Below the pieces are notes generated by a model. The model was not told the origin of the DNA and did no database searches. It saw only the letters and a program-made list of their open reading frames with translations. From [Actinomadura] parvosata subsp. kistnae (GTDB taxonomy: Bacteria > Actinomycetota > Actinomycetes > Streptosporangiales > Streptosporangiaceae), in contig NZ_OOHJ01000022.1 of NCBI RefSeq assembly GCF_900323885.1, forward strand, positions 1 to 64,000: a stretch of DNA of 64,000 bases. Reading direction: 5' to 3'. Within the stretch, counting starts at the first letter, position 1. Every line of letters begins with the position of its first letter. The translations under genes were made by a program, and so were the position numbers. Positions 48,769-58,014 of this stretch are shown here, one piece after another.

Positions 48769-48895
48769 GCGCGCTTCCTCCCATCCGGACTTTAACCGTC
48801 GGTCCCGGAATTTCACCGGGTCAACCGGCCGATGGCATCGGCCGGGTCGCGGACTGTCACCGCCGGTTCGGAATTTCACCGACCCCGGAGCACGC
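48769..48895 (-). ncRNA. FMN riboswitch (RFN element)
   Basis: On the minus strand the element reads GGGGTCGGTGAAATTCCGAA, then CCGGCGGTGACAGTCCGCGA, then GACCCGGTGAAATTCCGGGA and GACGGTTAAAGTCCGGATGG, which are the conserved RFN cores. P1 pairs GCGTGCT (48889-48895) with AGCGCGC (48769-48775). A following hairpin (CTGCCG...CGGCAG near 48722-48741) may be the expression platform, 70-90 bases before the ribD TTG. It should repress the rib operon when FMN is high. Confidence 0.93.
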
Positions 48896-48974
48896 TAGCT
48901 CTCTTCTCCTACCAGTTTGCCATGCCGATACCCGGGCACGCGACCGCCCCCGCGAAAACAACCAAGCGCTAGCT

Positions 48975-49784
48975 TCAGGCCGCCATGAGCCGGTGCGCCC
49001 GCCGCGCCGCCGGGCTGTACCGCACCTGCCCGGGCACCAGGCCGATCCCGGTGTGCAGGGTACGCAACGTAGCGGTCGCCCACAGGTCGCCGACCGGCGT
49101 GGCCGGCAGCCCGTACAGCCGCCTCGCCCAGCGCGGCAGCGTCGCGAACGCCAGCAGCGTCAGCGCGGGCATCACCGGCTTGAGCGGGGTGAGCAGGCGC
49201 GGGAGCGGGGCGTTCAGCGACAGGCGCAGCGGATGGGCGGCCTCGGGCACGAAACGCAGCCCGGGGCGTTGGGCCTCGATGTAGTCACGCAGCTCCGCCA
49301 CCGACCCCGGCACGCTGTCCGCCGCCAGCCCCACCACCTCGGCGGCCCGCCGCCACTCGTCCACGAACGTGTCCGCCTCCGCGTCGGACAACCCGACCCC
49401 GGCGCGCCGGGCGACCGACAGGTACGAGTCCACCTCGCCCACGTGCACCCAGCGCAACGCCTCGGGCTCGTCGAGCCGGAAGGTGACCCCCGTGTCGGGA
49501 TCGTTGGCGGTCAGCTTGGCGTGGATCTTACGCACCCGCCGACCGGCCCGCTCGACCTCGGCGCGGGTCCCGTAGGTCCGCACCCGGACGAACTCGGTGG
49601 TCCGTACGAACCTGGACCAGGCCTCCTGCGGATCCATCAGCGCCGAGTTCTGCAGCACGCCCCGCATGGCCCTCGGATGCAACCCCTGCATCAGCAGCGC
49701 ACGGAACCCGCCCACCAGCAGGATCGGCTCACCCATCACCCGCCACGTCACCGAGCGGGGCCCGAAGATCCCATGGTCGCTCAT
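48975..49784 (-). CDS. DUF2236 (MpaB/latex-clearing-like) oxygenase family protein
   Basis: 269 residues. It starts GPRSVTWRVMGEPILLVGGFRALLMQGLHPRAMRGVLQNS, with the invariant HP of DUF2236, and has RVRKIHAKLTAND and WVHVGEVDSYLSV, the histidine regions that may bind heme. Members include rubber oxygenase Lcp and MpaB; a substrate cannot be named. Monocistronic, upstream of the minisatellite region. Confidence 0.85.
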   Translation of the reverse strand: MSDHGIFGPRSVTWRVMGEPILLVGGFRALLMQGLHPRAMRGVLQNSALMDPQEAWSRFVRTTEFVRVRTYGTRAEVERAGRRVRKIHAKLTANDPDTGVTFRLDEPEALRWVHVGEVDSYLSVARRAGVGLSDAEADTFVDEWRRAAEVVGLAADSVPGSVAELRDYIEAQRPGLRFVPEAAHPLRLSLNAPLPRLLTPLKPVMPALTLLAFATLPRWARRLYGLPATPVGDLWATATLRTLHTGIGLVPGQVRYSPAARRAHRLMAA

Positions 49785-50047
49785 AAGTGATGATTTACCC
49801 AGGTGATGACCGCTTCATGTCACCAACCACCCCGATCCGCCACCCGGCTGGTCACACAACCGGCCCCGCCCAGCACCCGCGCCGACCGCCGGTCCAGCGG
49901 CCGGCACAGCCCAGTCGTCAACACAACGTCGGCCGCTCGGCACACCATCGCCTGAAGCCCACGCGGGCGGGCGCTGGGCAACCGACGCGACGGTCGGTCA
50001 GGTGCCGGCGAACCGGCGGTCACCGGCAGTCACGACCAGCGAGCGGC
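49785..50047. other. intergenic region before the minisatellite
   Basis: About 260 bases of GC-rich DNA upstream of the DUF2236 gene with no supportable gene. It runs directly into the 16-bp repeat. Confidence 0.4.
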
Positions 50048-50255
50048 CGACGCCACGAACGATCGACGCCACGAACGGCCGACGCCACGAACGGCCGACG
50101 CCACGAACGATCGACGCCACGAACGGCCGACGCCACGAACGGCCGACGCCACGAACGGCCGACGCCACGAACGGCCGACGCCACGAACGGCCGACGCCAC
50201 GAACGGCCGACGTCACGACCGGCCGACGTCACGACCGGCCGACGTCACGAGCAGT
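50048..50255. repeat. 16-bp minisatellite, 13 units
   Basis: Thirteen consecutive units of CGACGCCACGAACGGC. Units 1 and 4 end in GAT, and the last three (50208-50255) carry GTC in place of GCC. The unit length is not a multiple of three, so all frames read the same 16-residue pattern; it is not coding. It ends three bases before the rpe stop codon. Confidence 0.93.
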
Positions 50256-50258
50256 GGG

Positions 50259-50921
50259 TCAGGAGGTGGCGCGGTTGGCGGCGGCGCGCAGCTCGTCGAT
50301 CGCCGCGACCGGATCCGACGCCCCGTAGACCGCGCTCCCGGCCACGAACACGTCGGCGCCCGCCTCGGCGCACCGCTCGATGGTGCCGGTGTCCACGCCG
50401 CCGTCCACCTGCAGCCACACCCGGCCGCCGTGCCGCCCGATGAGCTCGCGTGCCCGCCGCACCTTCGGCAGCACCACGTCGAGGAACTTCTGCCCCCCGA
50501 ACCCGGGCTCGACGGTCATCAGCAGCAGCATGTCCACCTCGCCGAGCAGGTCTTCGTACGGCTCGACGGGGGTGGCGGGGTTGAGCGCGAGCCCGGCCCT
50601 GGCGCCGAGCGAGCGGATCTCGCGCAGCGTGCGGATGGGCGCCTTAGCCGCCTCGGCGTGGATGGTCACGCTGCCCGCCCCCGCCTCCGCGTACTGCGGC
50701 GCCCAGCGGTCGGGGTCGGCGATCATGAGGTGGCAGTCGAGCGGCGTGTCGGTCGCCTTGCGCAACGCCTCGACCACGGGCAGCCCGAGGGTCAGGTTGG
50801 GCACGAAGTGGTAGTCCATGACGTCGACGTGCAGCCAGTCGGCGTTCGGGACGGCGGCGGCCTCGTCGGCGAGCCTGGCGAAGTCGGCGGCGAGAATGCT
50901 GGGCGAGATCTGTACGGCCAT
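50259..50921 (-). CDS. rpe: ribulose-phosphate 3-epimerase
   Basis: 220 residues, TIM barrel. [32 protein letters not shown] (metal ligands), [24 protein letters not shown] and [10 protein letters not shown] are all present. It interconverts Ru5P and Xu5P in the pentose phosphate pathway. Often located near rsmB/fmt and rib genes in actinobacteria, as here. Confidence 0.96.
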   Translation of the reverse strand: MAVQISPSILAADFARLADEAAAVPNADWLHVDVMDYHFVPNLTLGLPVVEALRKATDTPLDCHLMIADPDRWAPQYAEAGAGSVTIHAEAAKAPIRTLREIRSLGARAGLALNPATPVEPYEDLLGEVDMLLLMTVEPGFGGQKFLDVVLPKVRRARELIGRHGGRVWLQVDGGVDTGTIERCAEAGADVFVAGSAVYGASDPVAAIDELRAAANRATS

Positions 50922-50970
50922 GATCCCCCTAGTCTAGTGACCCGCCCTCCCCCGCTCTCGCCCCCGGCCC

Positions 50971-51960
50971 TCATCCGGCCCCCTGCCCGACGGCCGCGCG
51001 TTGCCCGCGCCGTGCCATCAGCCCGAGCCTGATGAACAGCACCGGCGCCCCGGCCTGCACCCACAGAGCCAGCACCGCGTAGGCCAGGTACGTCCCCACG
51101 GCGCCCTCCGGCAGCACTTCGCGCTCGGCGTACCAGATGAGCACCGCCACGACCGTCCCGATCACCCACCGCAGGGCTCGGGCGCGCAGCGGCCCGCCCG
51201 CGTCGAACCACCCCAGCCGGTACATGACCGACGTCCCGGCCAGCGTGCCCAGCAGCACTCCCGCCATGGTGACGACGGTGTCGAGGCTGTCGGGGTCGAT
51301 CGTCCCGGCCCAGCTCCACCCCGGCGGCACCACCCACCCGGGGTGCAGCGCGTTCGCCAGCACGGCGCAGCCGATCAGCGCGCCGGACAGCACCGCGGAC
51401 GCGGCGAGCTGCACCCACAGCGCCTGCCCGCGCCACCACGCGGTGGCGGGTCCTTCCAGTTTCCGTACGAGCACCAGCACCACGATCCCGAGCGCCACCC
51501 CTGCGACGACGTCGGAGATGAAGTGCACCCCGAGGTAGATCCGGCTCAGGCACACCAGCGCGACGGCCGCCCCCGCCGCCCACCACGCCCACGGCCGGGC
51601 CACCGCCATCGCGAGCCGTCCCAGGGCCGCGGTGCCGCTCTGGGCGTGCCCGGACGGCAGCCCGAACGCCCCTTCCGCCGAGAACGCGTGGATCCTGGGG
51701 TCGATCCAGTACGGCCTGGGCTGGTGCAGGGCGAGCTTGCCGATCGCGTTCGTGGCGGCGGACGCCATGACGGTCAGCCCGAGCCGCAGGGCCAGCGCCG
51801 GGTTGACGCACCAGTAGAGCAGCGGCAGGCAGAGCAGGAAGAACGCGTCCGTGCCCAGCACCGACACCAGCTGCATGACGGGCCGGACGGCGTCGGGCCA
51901 GCTCTGCAGCCAGATGATCGGGGTCAGCTCCGCCAGGTGTAGTTCGTCCAGGATGTCCAC
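50971..51960 (-). CDS. PAP2 family membrane phosphatase
   Basis: 329 residues. The phosphatase signature is KLALHQPRP, PSGHAQ and RIYLGVHFISDVVAG, spread over six membrane segments; four more segments follow in a C-terminal extension. It probably dephosphorylates lipid pyrophosphates or phosphatidic acid at the outer face. Between rpe and rsmB. Confidence 0.88.
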   Translation of the reverse strand: MDILDELHLAELTPIIWLQSWPDAVRPVMQLVSVLGTDAFFLLCLPLLYWCVNPALALRLGLTVMASAATNAIGKLALHQPRPYWIDPRIHAFSAEGAFGLPSGHAQSGTAALGRLAMAVARPWAWWAAGAAVALVCLSRIYLGVHFISDVVAGVALGIVVLVLVRKLEGPATAWWRGQALWVQLAASAVLSGALIGCAVLANALHPGWVVPPGWSWAGTIDPDSLDTVVTMAGVLLGTLAGTSVMYRLGWFDAGGPLRARALRWVIGTVVAVLIWYAEREVLPEGAVGTYLAYAVLALWVQAGAPVLFIRLGLMARRGQRAAVGQGAG

Positions 51961-51993
51961 GTTCTCGATCGGACCACACGGACGGGCGACGCG

Positions 51994-53465
51994 TCAGCCG
52001 ATCTTGCGCAGCAACGCCAGGAACATCGCGTCGGTGCCGTGCCGGTGCGGCCAGAACTGGGCGTGCGGACCGTCGCCGAGCCCGTCGACCTCGGGCAGGT
52101 AGGCGCGGGCGTCCAGTTGCTCGACGTCATTCCTGCGGGCCAGGATGTCGCCCACCACGACCTTGGTCTCGGCCAGGTGCGGCGAGCAGGTGACGTAGGC
52201 GACGACGCCTCCGGGCCGCACGGCCTCAAGGGCGGTGTCGAGCAGCCGCCGCTGCAGCTTGCCCAGGTCGGCGATGCCCGCCGGGTCGCGCCGCCAGCGC
52301 GCCTCGGGCCGGCGCCGCAGTGCGCCCAGCCCGGTGCAGGGCGCGTCGAGCATCACCCGGTCGAACACTCCGGGCCGCCACGCGGGCTCGGTGCCGTCGG
52401 CGGTCACCACCGCGGCGCTCTTGGTGGTCTCCCACACCAGCCGCGCCCGATGCGCCTGCACGTCGGCGGCCAGCAGCCGCGCCCCACCGGGGAAAGCCCC
52501 CGGAGCATCACCGTCCGGCACGGGGGCTCGCCCTCGGACGCGCGCCGGCGGGCCTCCTCGCTCAGCCCGGCGAGATCGCCATGGGTGGCGATGGCGTCGA
52601 GCAGCCCGGCCTTGCCGCCCGGCCCCGCGCACATGTCGAGCCACAGCTCGTCGCCGTCGCCTCGCACGGGGACCCGGGTGAGGGCGAGCGCCACGAGCTG
52701 GCTGGCCTCGTCCTGGACGGCCGCGCGCGTCTCGGCCACCGCCTCGATCTGCCCGGGATCGCCTTCGCGCAGGTACGCGGCGTACGGCGAGTAACGGCCC
52801 GGCATGGCGCCGAAGTCCTCCAGCTCCTCCACGGAGCTGCGCCCCGGCCGCGCCACGAGCGTGACCAGGGGGCGGGCGTTGTCGGCGTCGAGCAGGTCGG
52901 CCATTTCGTCGGACGTGCCCAGCGCGTCGCGGAAGGCGGAGACGATCCAGCGGGGATGGCCGTAGGCGACCGCGAGGTGGCCGACCGGGTCGTGGGCCGG
53001 GTCGGGCGCCACGATGGGGATCCACTCCTCCAGCGTCCTGGAGCCGATCTTGCGCAGCACCGCGTTCACGAACTTGGCGGCGCCGGCGCCGATGCGCAGG
53101 CGGACCAGATCGACGGTGGTGCCGACGGCGGCGTGCGGCGGGACGCGCATGCGCAGGAGCTGGTGGGCGCCGAGCCGCAGCGCGTCGCGCACGTCGGGGT
53201 CGGGCGCGCGGTCGCTGCACATCTCGATGACGGCGTCGTAGGTGCCGAGGCCGCGCAGCGTGCCGTAGGTGAGCTCGGTGGCCAGCGCGGCGTCGCGCCC
53301 CTTGATGCCGCGCTCGCGCAGCAGCCGCGGCAGGAGCAGGTTGGCGTACGCGTCGCGCTCGTCGACCGCGCGCACGACGTCGTAGGCGGCGTTGCGCGCC
53401 GGGTCGCGCGACGGCCTGCGCGGCCCTCCCGTGCGGCCGGCCCCCTGCTGCCCCCTGGTCTTCAT
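51994..53465 (-). CDS. rsmB: RsmB, 16S rRNA m5C967 methyltransferase, frameshifted
   Basis: N-terminal NusB-like domain ([22 protein letters not shown]), then the methyltransferase with [17 protein letters not shown]. After an odd ~25-residue stretch the frame fails near 52482-52485 (a G run), and the adjacent frame continues [51 protein letters not shown] with both catalytic cysteines. Adding one G restores ~490 residues. ATG at 53465. Confidence 0.87.
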
Positions 53466-53508
53466 GCGCTCGAACCTTCGCTCTGGGCGGCGTCCCGGCG
53501 CCGGCGGG

Positions 53509-54434
53509 TCACGCGAAGACCTCTTTGCCCTCGGGGCGAACGCCGCGGGCCCACTCCACGGCCCCATCAACCGCTTGCCCTGCGGCTGCACCTCGCCCAG
53601 CTCGACCGCGTCGCTGGCCGTGCCGACCAGCACGGACGTCTTGGTGGCGACGACCTCGCCAGGCGCCAGGCGCTCCCCTGACACCACCCGCACCGGCCCC
53701 ACCTTCACCCGCTGCCCCCGGAACTCGCTCCACGCGCCCGGGTTGGGCGTGCAGGCCCGGACCAGCCGGTCGACGTGCATGGCGGGCTTGCTCCAGTCGA
53801 TGCGGGCGTCGGCGACCGAGATCTTGGGTGCGATGGTGACGCCGTCGGCGGGCTGGGGGCGGGCCTCCAGGGTGCCGTCCTCGACGCCGTCGAGGGTGGC
53901 GGCGAGCAGCCCCGCACCCGAGACCGACAGCCGCTCCAGCAGCGCCCCGCTGGTGTCGGTGCCGCGGATCTCCTCGGTCACCACGCCGTAGACGGGGCCG
54001 GCGTCGAGCTCCTTGACGATCTGGAACGTGCTCGCCCCGGTGATCTCGTCGCCGTGCAGGATCGCGTGCTGGACGGGCGCGGCGCCGCGCCAGGCGGGCA
54101 GGATCGAGAAGTGCAGGTTGATCCAGCCGTGCCGGGGCACGTCGAGCGCCGACTGCGGCAGCAGGGCGCCGTAGGCGACGACGGGGCAGCAGTCGGGCTC
54201 CAGCTCCCGGAGCCGGTCGAGGAAGGCGGGGTCGCCGGCCTTCTGCGGGCGCAGCACCTCGATGCCCGCCTCCTCCGCGAGCTCGGCCACCGGCGAGGGG
54301 TGCACCTTGCGGCCGCGGCCCGACTGGGCGTCGGGACGGGTGACGACCGCCACCACCTCGTGCCGGGGCGAGTCGATCAACGTGCGCAGTGACGGCAGTG
54401 CCGTCTCGGGCGTGCCCGCGAAGACCAGACGCAT
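53509..54434 (-). CDS. fmt: methionyl-tRNA formyltransferase, frameshifted at C-terminus
   Basis: [16 protein letters not shown], the GRGRK loop, [39 protein letters not shown] are intact. Near the end the frame is lost in a G run (53562-53565); the correct frame gives [17 protein letters not shown] and TGA at 53509-53511. As given, fmt and rsmB form one continuous open frame, an artefact of this error. It formylates initiator Met-tRNA. It begins four bases after def. Confidence 0.9.
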
Positions 54435-54438
54435 GCGC

Positions 54439-54987
54439 TCAGAGTGCCTTTCCGCCGGTGGCGTGGGGCGAGACCTTGATCACGGGGGCGGACAGGCCGC
54501 TCCACTCCGCCTCGCGCACGGCCTTCATGGCCAGCTTGCGCTGCTTGGGGTCCATCCGGTCGATGAACAGGATGCCGTCGAGATGGTCGGTCTCGTGCTG
54601 GAAGCACCGGGCCATGAGGTCGGTGCCCTCCAGCGTGACCGGCTCGCCGTGCATGTTGAAGCCCTTGGCGACCGCGCGGATCGCGCGCGGCGTCGGGAAC
54701 GACAGGCCGGGGAAGGACAGGCAGCCCTCCTCGCCCTCCTCGTCGAGCTCGGAGGACAGGTCGAGGTCGGGGTTGATCAGGTGGCCGAGCTGGTCGTCCA
54801 CGTAGTAGGTGAAGACCCGCAGCCCGACGCCGATCTGGGGGGCCGCCAGGCCCGCGCCCGGGGCGTCCATCATCGTGTCGGTGAGGTCTTTGACCAGCTT
54901 GCGCAGCTCCTTGTCGAAGTCGACGACCGGGGCCGCCGGGGTGCGCAGCACCGGGTCTCCGAACAGCCGGATCGACTGGATCGCCAA
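54439..54987 (-). CDS. def: peptide deformylase
   Basis: 182 residues. Motifs [20 protein letters not shown] and [12 protein letters not shown], with the metal-binding Cys and two His. TTG at 54987 has GGAG eight bases upstream and yields [18 protein letters not shown], the usual start; GTG 9 bases before it is an alternative. It removes the formyl group added through Fmt. Confidence 0.95.
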   Translation of the reverse strand: MAIQSIRLFGDPVLRTPAAPVVDFDKELRKLVKDLTDTMMDAPGAGLAAPQIGVGLRVFTYYVDDQLGHLINPDLDLSSELDEEGEEGCLSFPGLSFPTPRAIRAVAKGFNMHGEPVTLEGTDLMARCFQHETDHLDGILFIDRMDPKQRKLAMKAVREAEWSGLSAPVIKVSPHATGGKAL

Positions 54988-55120
54988 GGGGGTCACTCCG
55001 TTCTCAAGGCGTGGATCAGCCCAGTTTAGTGCAGGTGCGAGCCCTCTCATGTGGCCCTCTTACGTCGTTGCGCGCGGCCGGCCGCCGCGGCGCGCGTGCT
55101 CAGAGCGGGCACGCGCGGGG

Positions 55121-56458
55121 CTAGCCGCTGCGGCGCGCGTGCTCCAGCGAGCGGGCCTTCATCGCGGCCTTGCGCGCCGCCTTGACCACGGCCTTGTCGT
55201 CGTGGGCGCTGGCGAGCATGTCGAGGACGGCGATCGTGTCGGGATGCCCCACGGCGGGCATCTCGTCGACCAGCTTGATCAGGTCTTCGCCCGGCTCGGG
55301 CGGGTCGATGCGGCCAGCGGCGGGGCCCGACAGGTGCATCAGGGCCGCCAGCGAGTCGACGGCGATCCAGGTGTGGTCCTCAGGGCTGAGCGTGGGGGCC
55401 TCGAGGTCGCGGATGTGCAGCCAGGAGGCGGCGTAGCGGCGCATCAGCGGATGGTCGAGCGCCTGCCTGACCGGGGCCTCCGCCTCGGGGCCCAGCTCCT
55501 CGAGGATCGCGCCCACGGCGCCGCGCTGGCCGGCCGTGCCGGAGGCGGCGATCTCGATGAGGTCGCGGGCGGCCGACTCGGGCGAGCGGCGCTCCAGCCA
55601 CCCGGCCACGGCGCTCTGCGAGGCGCTGCCCTTGACCAGCGCCTCCACCAGCTCCGCCGCCGACAGGTCGGCGAACACCTCCACCTCCGCCGCCGTCGGC
55701 GCGTCGTGCCCCTCGCGCAGCAGGTCGCGGCGGATGGCCCAGACGCCGAGCGGGGTGAGCGCGGTGCGACCGGCGGGGGTCTGCTCGACCAGCCCGCAGT
55801 AGGTCAGCAGCGACAGCGCCTCCAGCAGCTCCGCGGGCAGCGCGGCGGCGATCTTGCGCATCTCCACGGGGCCGGGCGCGCAGGCGACCTCGTGGGACTG
55901 CAGGATGCCGCGGGCGAGGTTGGCCGTGGCGACCCCCGACCGTACGGAATAGATCGTCGCCAGCATCTCGGCGAGGTGGCCGTCGACCACGGCGGAGCCG
56001 GTCAGGCCCTCGTCGGCGCGGTCGAGGACGTCCATGACCACGCCGTCCCAGAACTCCAGCGTGGCCTCGACCGTCAGCTGCATCGACAGCGGCCCGCGCG
56101 TGGCCTTGCCGCCGAGGATCTGCAGCAGGCCGGTGTTGACCGCGACGATCCAGACCAGGCGGACGCGGGAGGCGGGCAGGCCCAGCTCCCTCGCGGCGGC
56201 CTCGGCGTCGGCCTCGGGCAGGTGCCCGTCGGGCGTGACCTGCCGCTCGCCCGTCCACGTGGTGAGCCTGATGGCGTCGGCCACGAGCGGCACCGCGGGC
56301 ACCGCCCTGGCCAGCTCGGCGTCGGGCGCCAGCAGGACCGGCGGGAACGTCAGCGCCTCATGCTCCACGTGAGTCTCCTCAGGAGGCCGTGGAGGCACGG
56401 CGGCCTGCTCATCGATCAGCTTCCGCAGCTCGGCGAGGTCGAAGACGTTGTTTGCCAC
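55121..56458 (-). CDS. protein of unknown function, paralogue of the next gene
   Basis: 445 residues, soluble, Ala/Leu/Glu-rich and almost all helical. It shares with its upstream neighbour a central wHTH-like block (LSLLTYCGLVEQTPAGRTALTPLGVWAIRRDLL) and a C-terminal repeat-like region ending VLDMLA...KAVVKAARKAAMKARS. The C-terminal third looks like HEAT-type helical repeats (GAVGAILEELGPEAEAPVRQAL). I do not recognise the family. 37 bases separate it from the paralogue, so they are probably cotranscribed. Confidence 0.75.
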   Translation of the reverse strand: MANNVFDLAELRKLIDEQAAVPPRPPEETHVEHEALTFPPVLLAPDAELARAVPAVPLVADAIRLTTWTGERQVTPDGHLPEADAEAAARELGLPASRVRLVWIVAVNTGLLQILGGKATRGPLSMQLTVEATLEFWDGVVMDVLDRADEGLTGSAVVDGHLAEMLATIYSVRSGVATANLARGILQSHEVACAPGPVEMRKIAAALPAELLEALSLLTYCGLVEQTPAGRTALTPLGVWAIRRDLLREGHDAPTAAEVEVFADLSAAELVEALVKGSASQSAVAGWLERRSPESAARDLIEIAASGTAGQRGAVGAILEELGPEAEAPVRQALDHPLMRRYAASWLHIRDLEAPTLSPEDHTWIAVDSLAALMHLSGPAAGRIDPPEPGEDLIKLVDEMPAVGHPDTIAVLDMLASAHDDKAVVKAARKAAMKARSLEHARRSG

Positions 56459-56495
56459 CCACGAAACTTACTGCACAGCGGTCACATGAGCGTAC

Positions 56496-57965
56496 TCAAC
56501 GGATGCTCCGGGAACGGGCTTTGAACGCCGCCTTGCGCGCCGCCTTGGCCACCGTACCGTCGGTGATGGAGCGTCCGAGCAGCTCCAGCACCTCGACGAC
56601 GTCGGGGTGGTCGACCCGCCACATCTCCTCGATGAGGTGGGCGGGCGGGCCGGAGGCGGCCATGTTCTCGGCGAAGTTGTCGGGGTCCTCCTCGGCGGCG
56701 GGCATCGCCAGGGCCAGCATGTCGACGCTGACCCACAGCAGCTCCTCCTGGGTGAGCGGCGGCGCGGGCAGCTTCCTGGCGGCCAGCCAGTGGATGGCGT
56801 GCGGGCGCAGCTCCTGGTCGTCCAGGTAGTCGCGGACGGCGGGCTCGGCCTCGGGGCCGAGCCGGTCGACGATCGTGATCGCGATGCCCCGGGCCACGGC
56901 GGGCGCGCCGGAGGCGGCGGCCAGCAGCTCGGCGGCGGCCTCCGCGGGCTCCCTGACGGACAGCCAGCGGTTGATGTCGTCTTCGGCGATCTCGGTGGGG
57001 ACGCCGTCGAGCAGCCCCTCGATGAGCCCGCGCGCGTCGGCCTCGGCCAGGTCGGGCGCCTGGGGCGCGTCGATGCCGAGCGAGAGGTAGTGCTCGCGCA
57101 GCGCCCACACCCCCAGGGGCGTCAGCTCGGCGCAGTCGCCGTCGACCCGCAGCAGCCCCGTACGCTCCAGCCGGCCCAGCACGGCGGCCAGGTCGACCTC
57201 GCCCTCGCCGCCGAGCTCGTCGAGGTAGTCGCCGATCACGCCGACGGGCACCCGCACCTGGAGCCGGTAGATCATGTCGAACAGGTCGTAGAGCCCCTCG
57301 TCGAGCTCGGCCGAGCCGGTGACCGCGCCCCCCGTGTCCTGCTCCAGCAGGTGGGCGACGCGCCGCGCCCACGCCTCCAGCGGGTCGCCGTCGCCGGGCA
57401 GCGGCTCCTCGGCCAGCATCGGGACGTGCTCCAGCGCCGCCAGCAGCTCCTCCGGCGCGGCCAGCCGTACGGCGGGCAGCGGGGTGCAGCCGGGGCAGTC
57501 GCAAGGCGCCTCGCCCAGGTCGGGCAGCTCCCCCGACGGGATGGCGATCGACTGCTCCAGCGACTCGGGGCCGATGGAGCTGAACAGGCTCTTCGCCATG
57601 CCGAAGTTCGAGGTGTCGGCCAGGGCCTCCGCCATGCGCGGCCCGATGGCGTCGAGCCGCTCGCGCATCCGCGCCGCCGTCTCGCCGCTCACCTGAGCCG
57701 CCTCGTGCAGGTAGTCGACGAGGGTACGGGCGGCGGCGACGGTCTCCGGCGCGCTCTCCGGCGGGGCGATGACCTTGCGCGGGTAGATGGAGAGCAGCAG
57801 CTCGTCGAAGGTCTCGGGGGTGAAATCACCCAGTTCGTTGACGTTGAGGTAGTCGCTGGCGTAGTCGCAGAGCAGGCGGACCTCGTCCGCGTCCACTTCG
57901 ACTTCCCGCGCGCGCCCCCAAGCGCGCAGGTCGTCGATGGCCTGGTTCACCCATTCGATCGACAC
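56496..57965 (-). CDS. protein of unknown function, paralogue of the preceding gene
   Basis: 489 residues, helical. An extra N-terminal domain (1-150) contains IEWVNQAIDDLRAWGRAREVEVD, followed by CDCPGCTPLP, a cysteine cluster absent from the paralogue. It shares the LERTGLLRVDGDCAELTPLGVWAL block and the VLELLGRSITDGTVAKAARKAAFKARS tail. A role with the neighbouring priA/def/fmt genes cannot be stated. Confidence 0.75.
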   Translation of the reverse strand: MSIEWVNQAIDDLRAWGRAREVEVDADEVRLLCDYASDYLNVNELGDFTPETFDELLLSIYPRKVIAPPESAPETVAAARTLVDYLHEAAQVSGETAARMRERLDAIGPRMAEALADTSNFGMAKSLFSSIGPESLEQSIAIPSGELPDLGEAPCDCPGCTPLPAVRLAAPEELLAALEHVPMLAEEPLPGDGDPLEAWARRVAHLLEQDTGGAVTGSAELDEGLYDLFDMIYRLQVRVPVGVIGDYLDELGGEGEVDLAAVLGRLERTGLLRVDGDCAELTPLGVWALREHYLSLGIDAPQAPDLAEADARGLIEGLLDGVPTEIAEDDINRWLSVREPAEAAAELLAAASGAPAVARGIAITIVDRLGPEAEPAVRDYLDDQELRPHAIHWLAARKLPAPPLTQEELLWVSVDMLALAMPAAEEDPDNFAENMAASGPPAHLIEEMWRVDHPDVVEVLELLGRSITDGTVAKAARKAAFKARSRSIR

Positions 57966-58014
57966 AGGGGCACGCTAACGGCTGACCCACGGATGAGCGA
58001 ATCGGGGAAACGGT

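Noticed and set aside
50048-50255. CRISPR array
   Set aside because: The repeats are contiguous with no spacers and no cas genes nearby.
52404-54434. Fmt-RsmB fusion protein
   Set aside because: The fusion arises only because one G is missing in the fmt tail; the correct frame has a normal Fmt end and stop.
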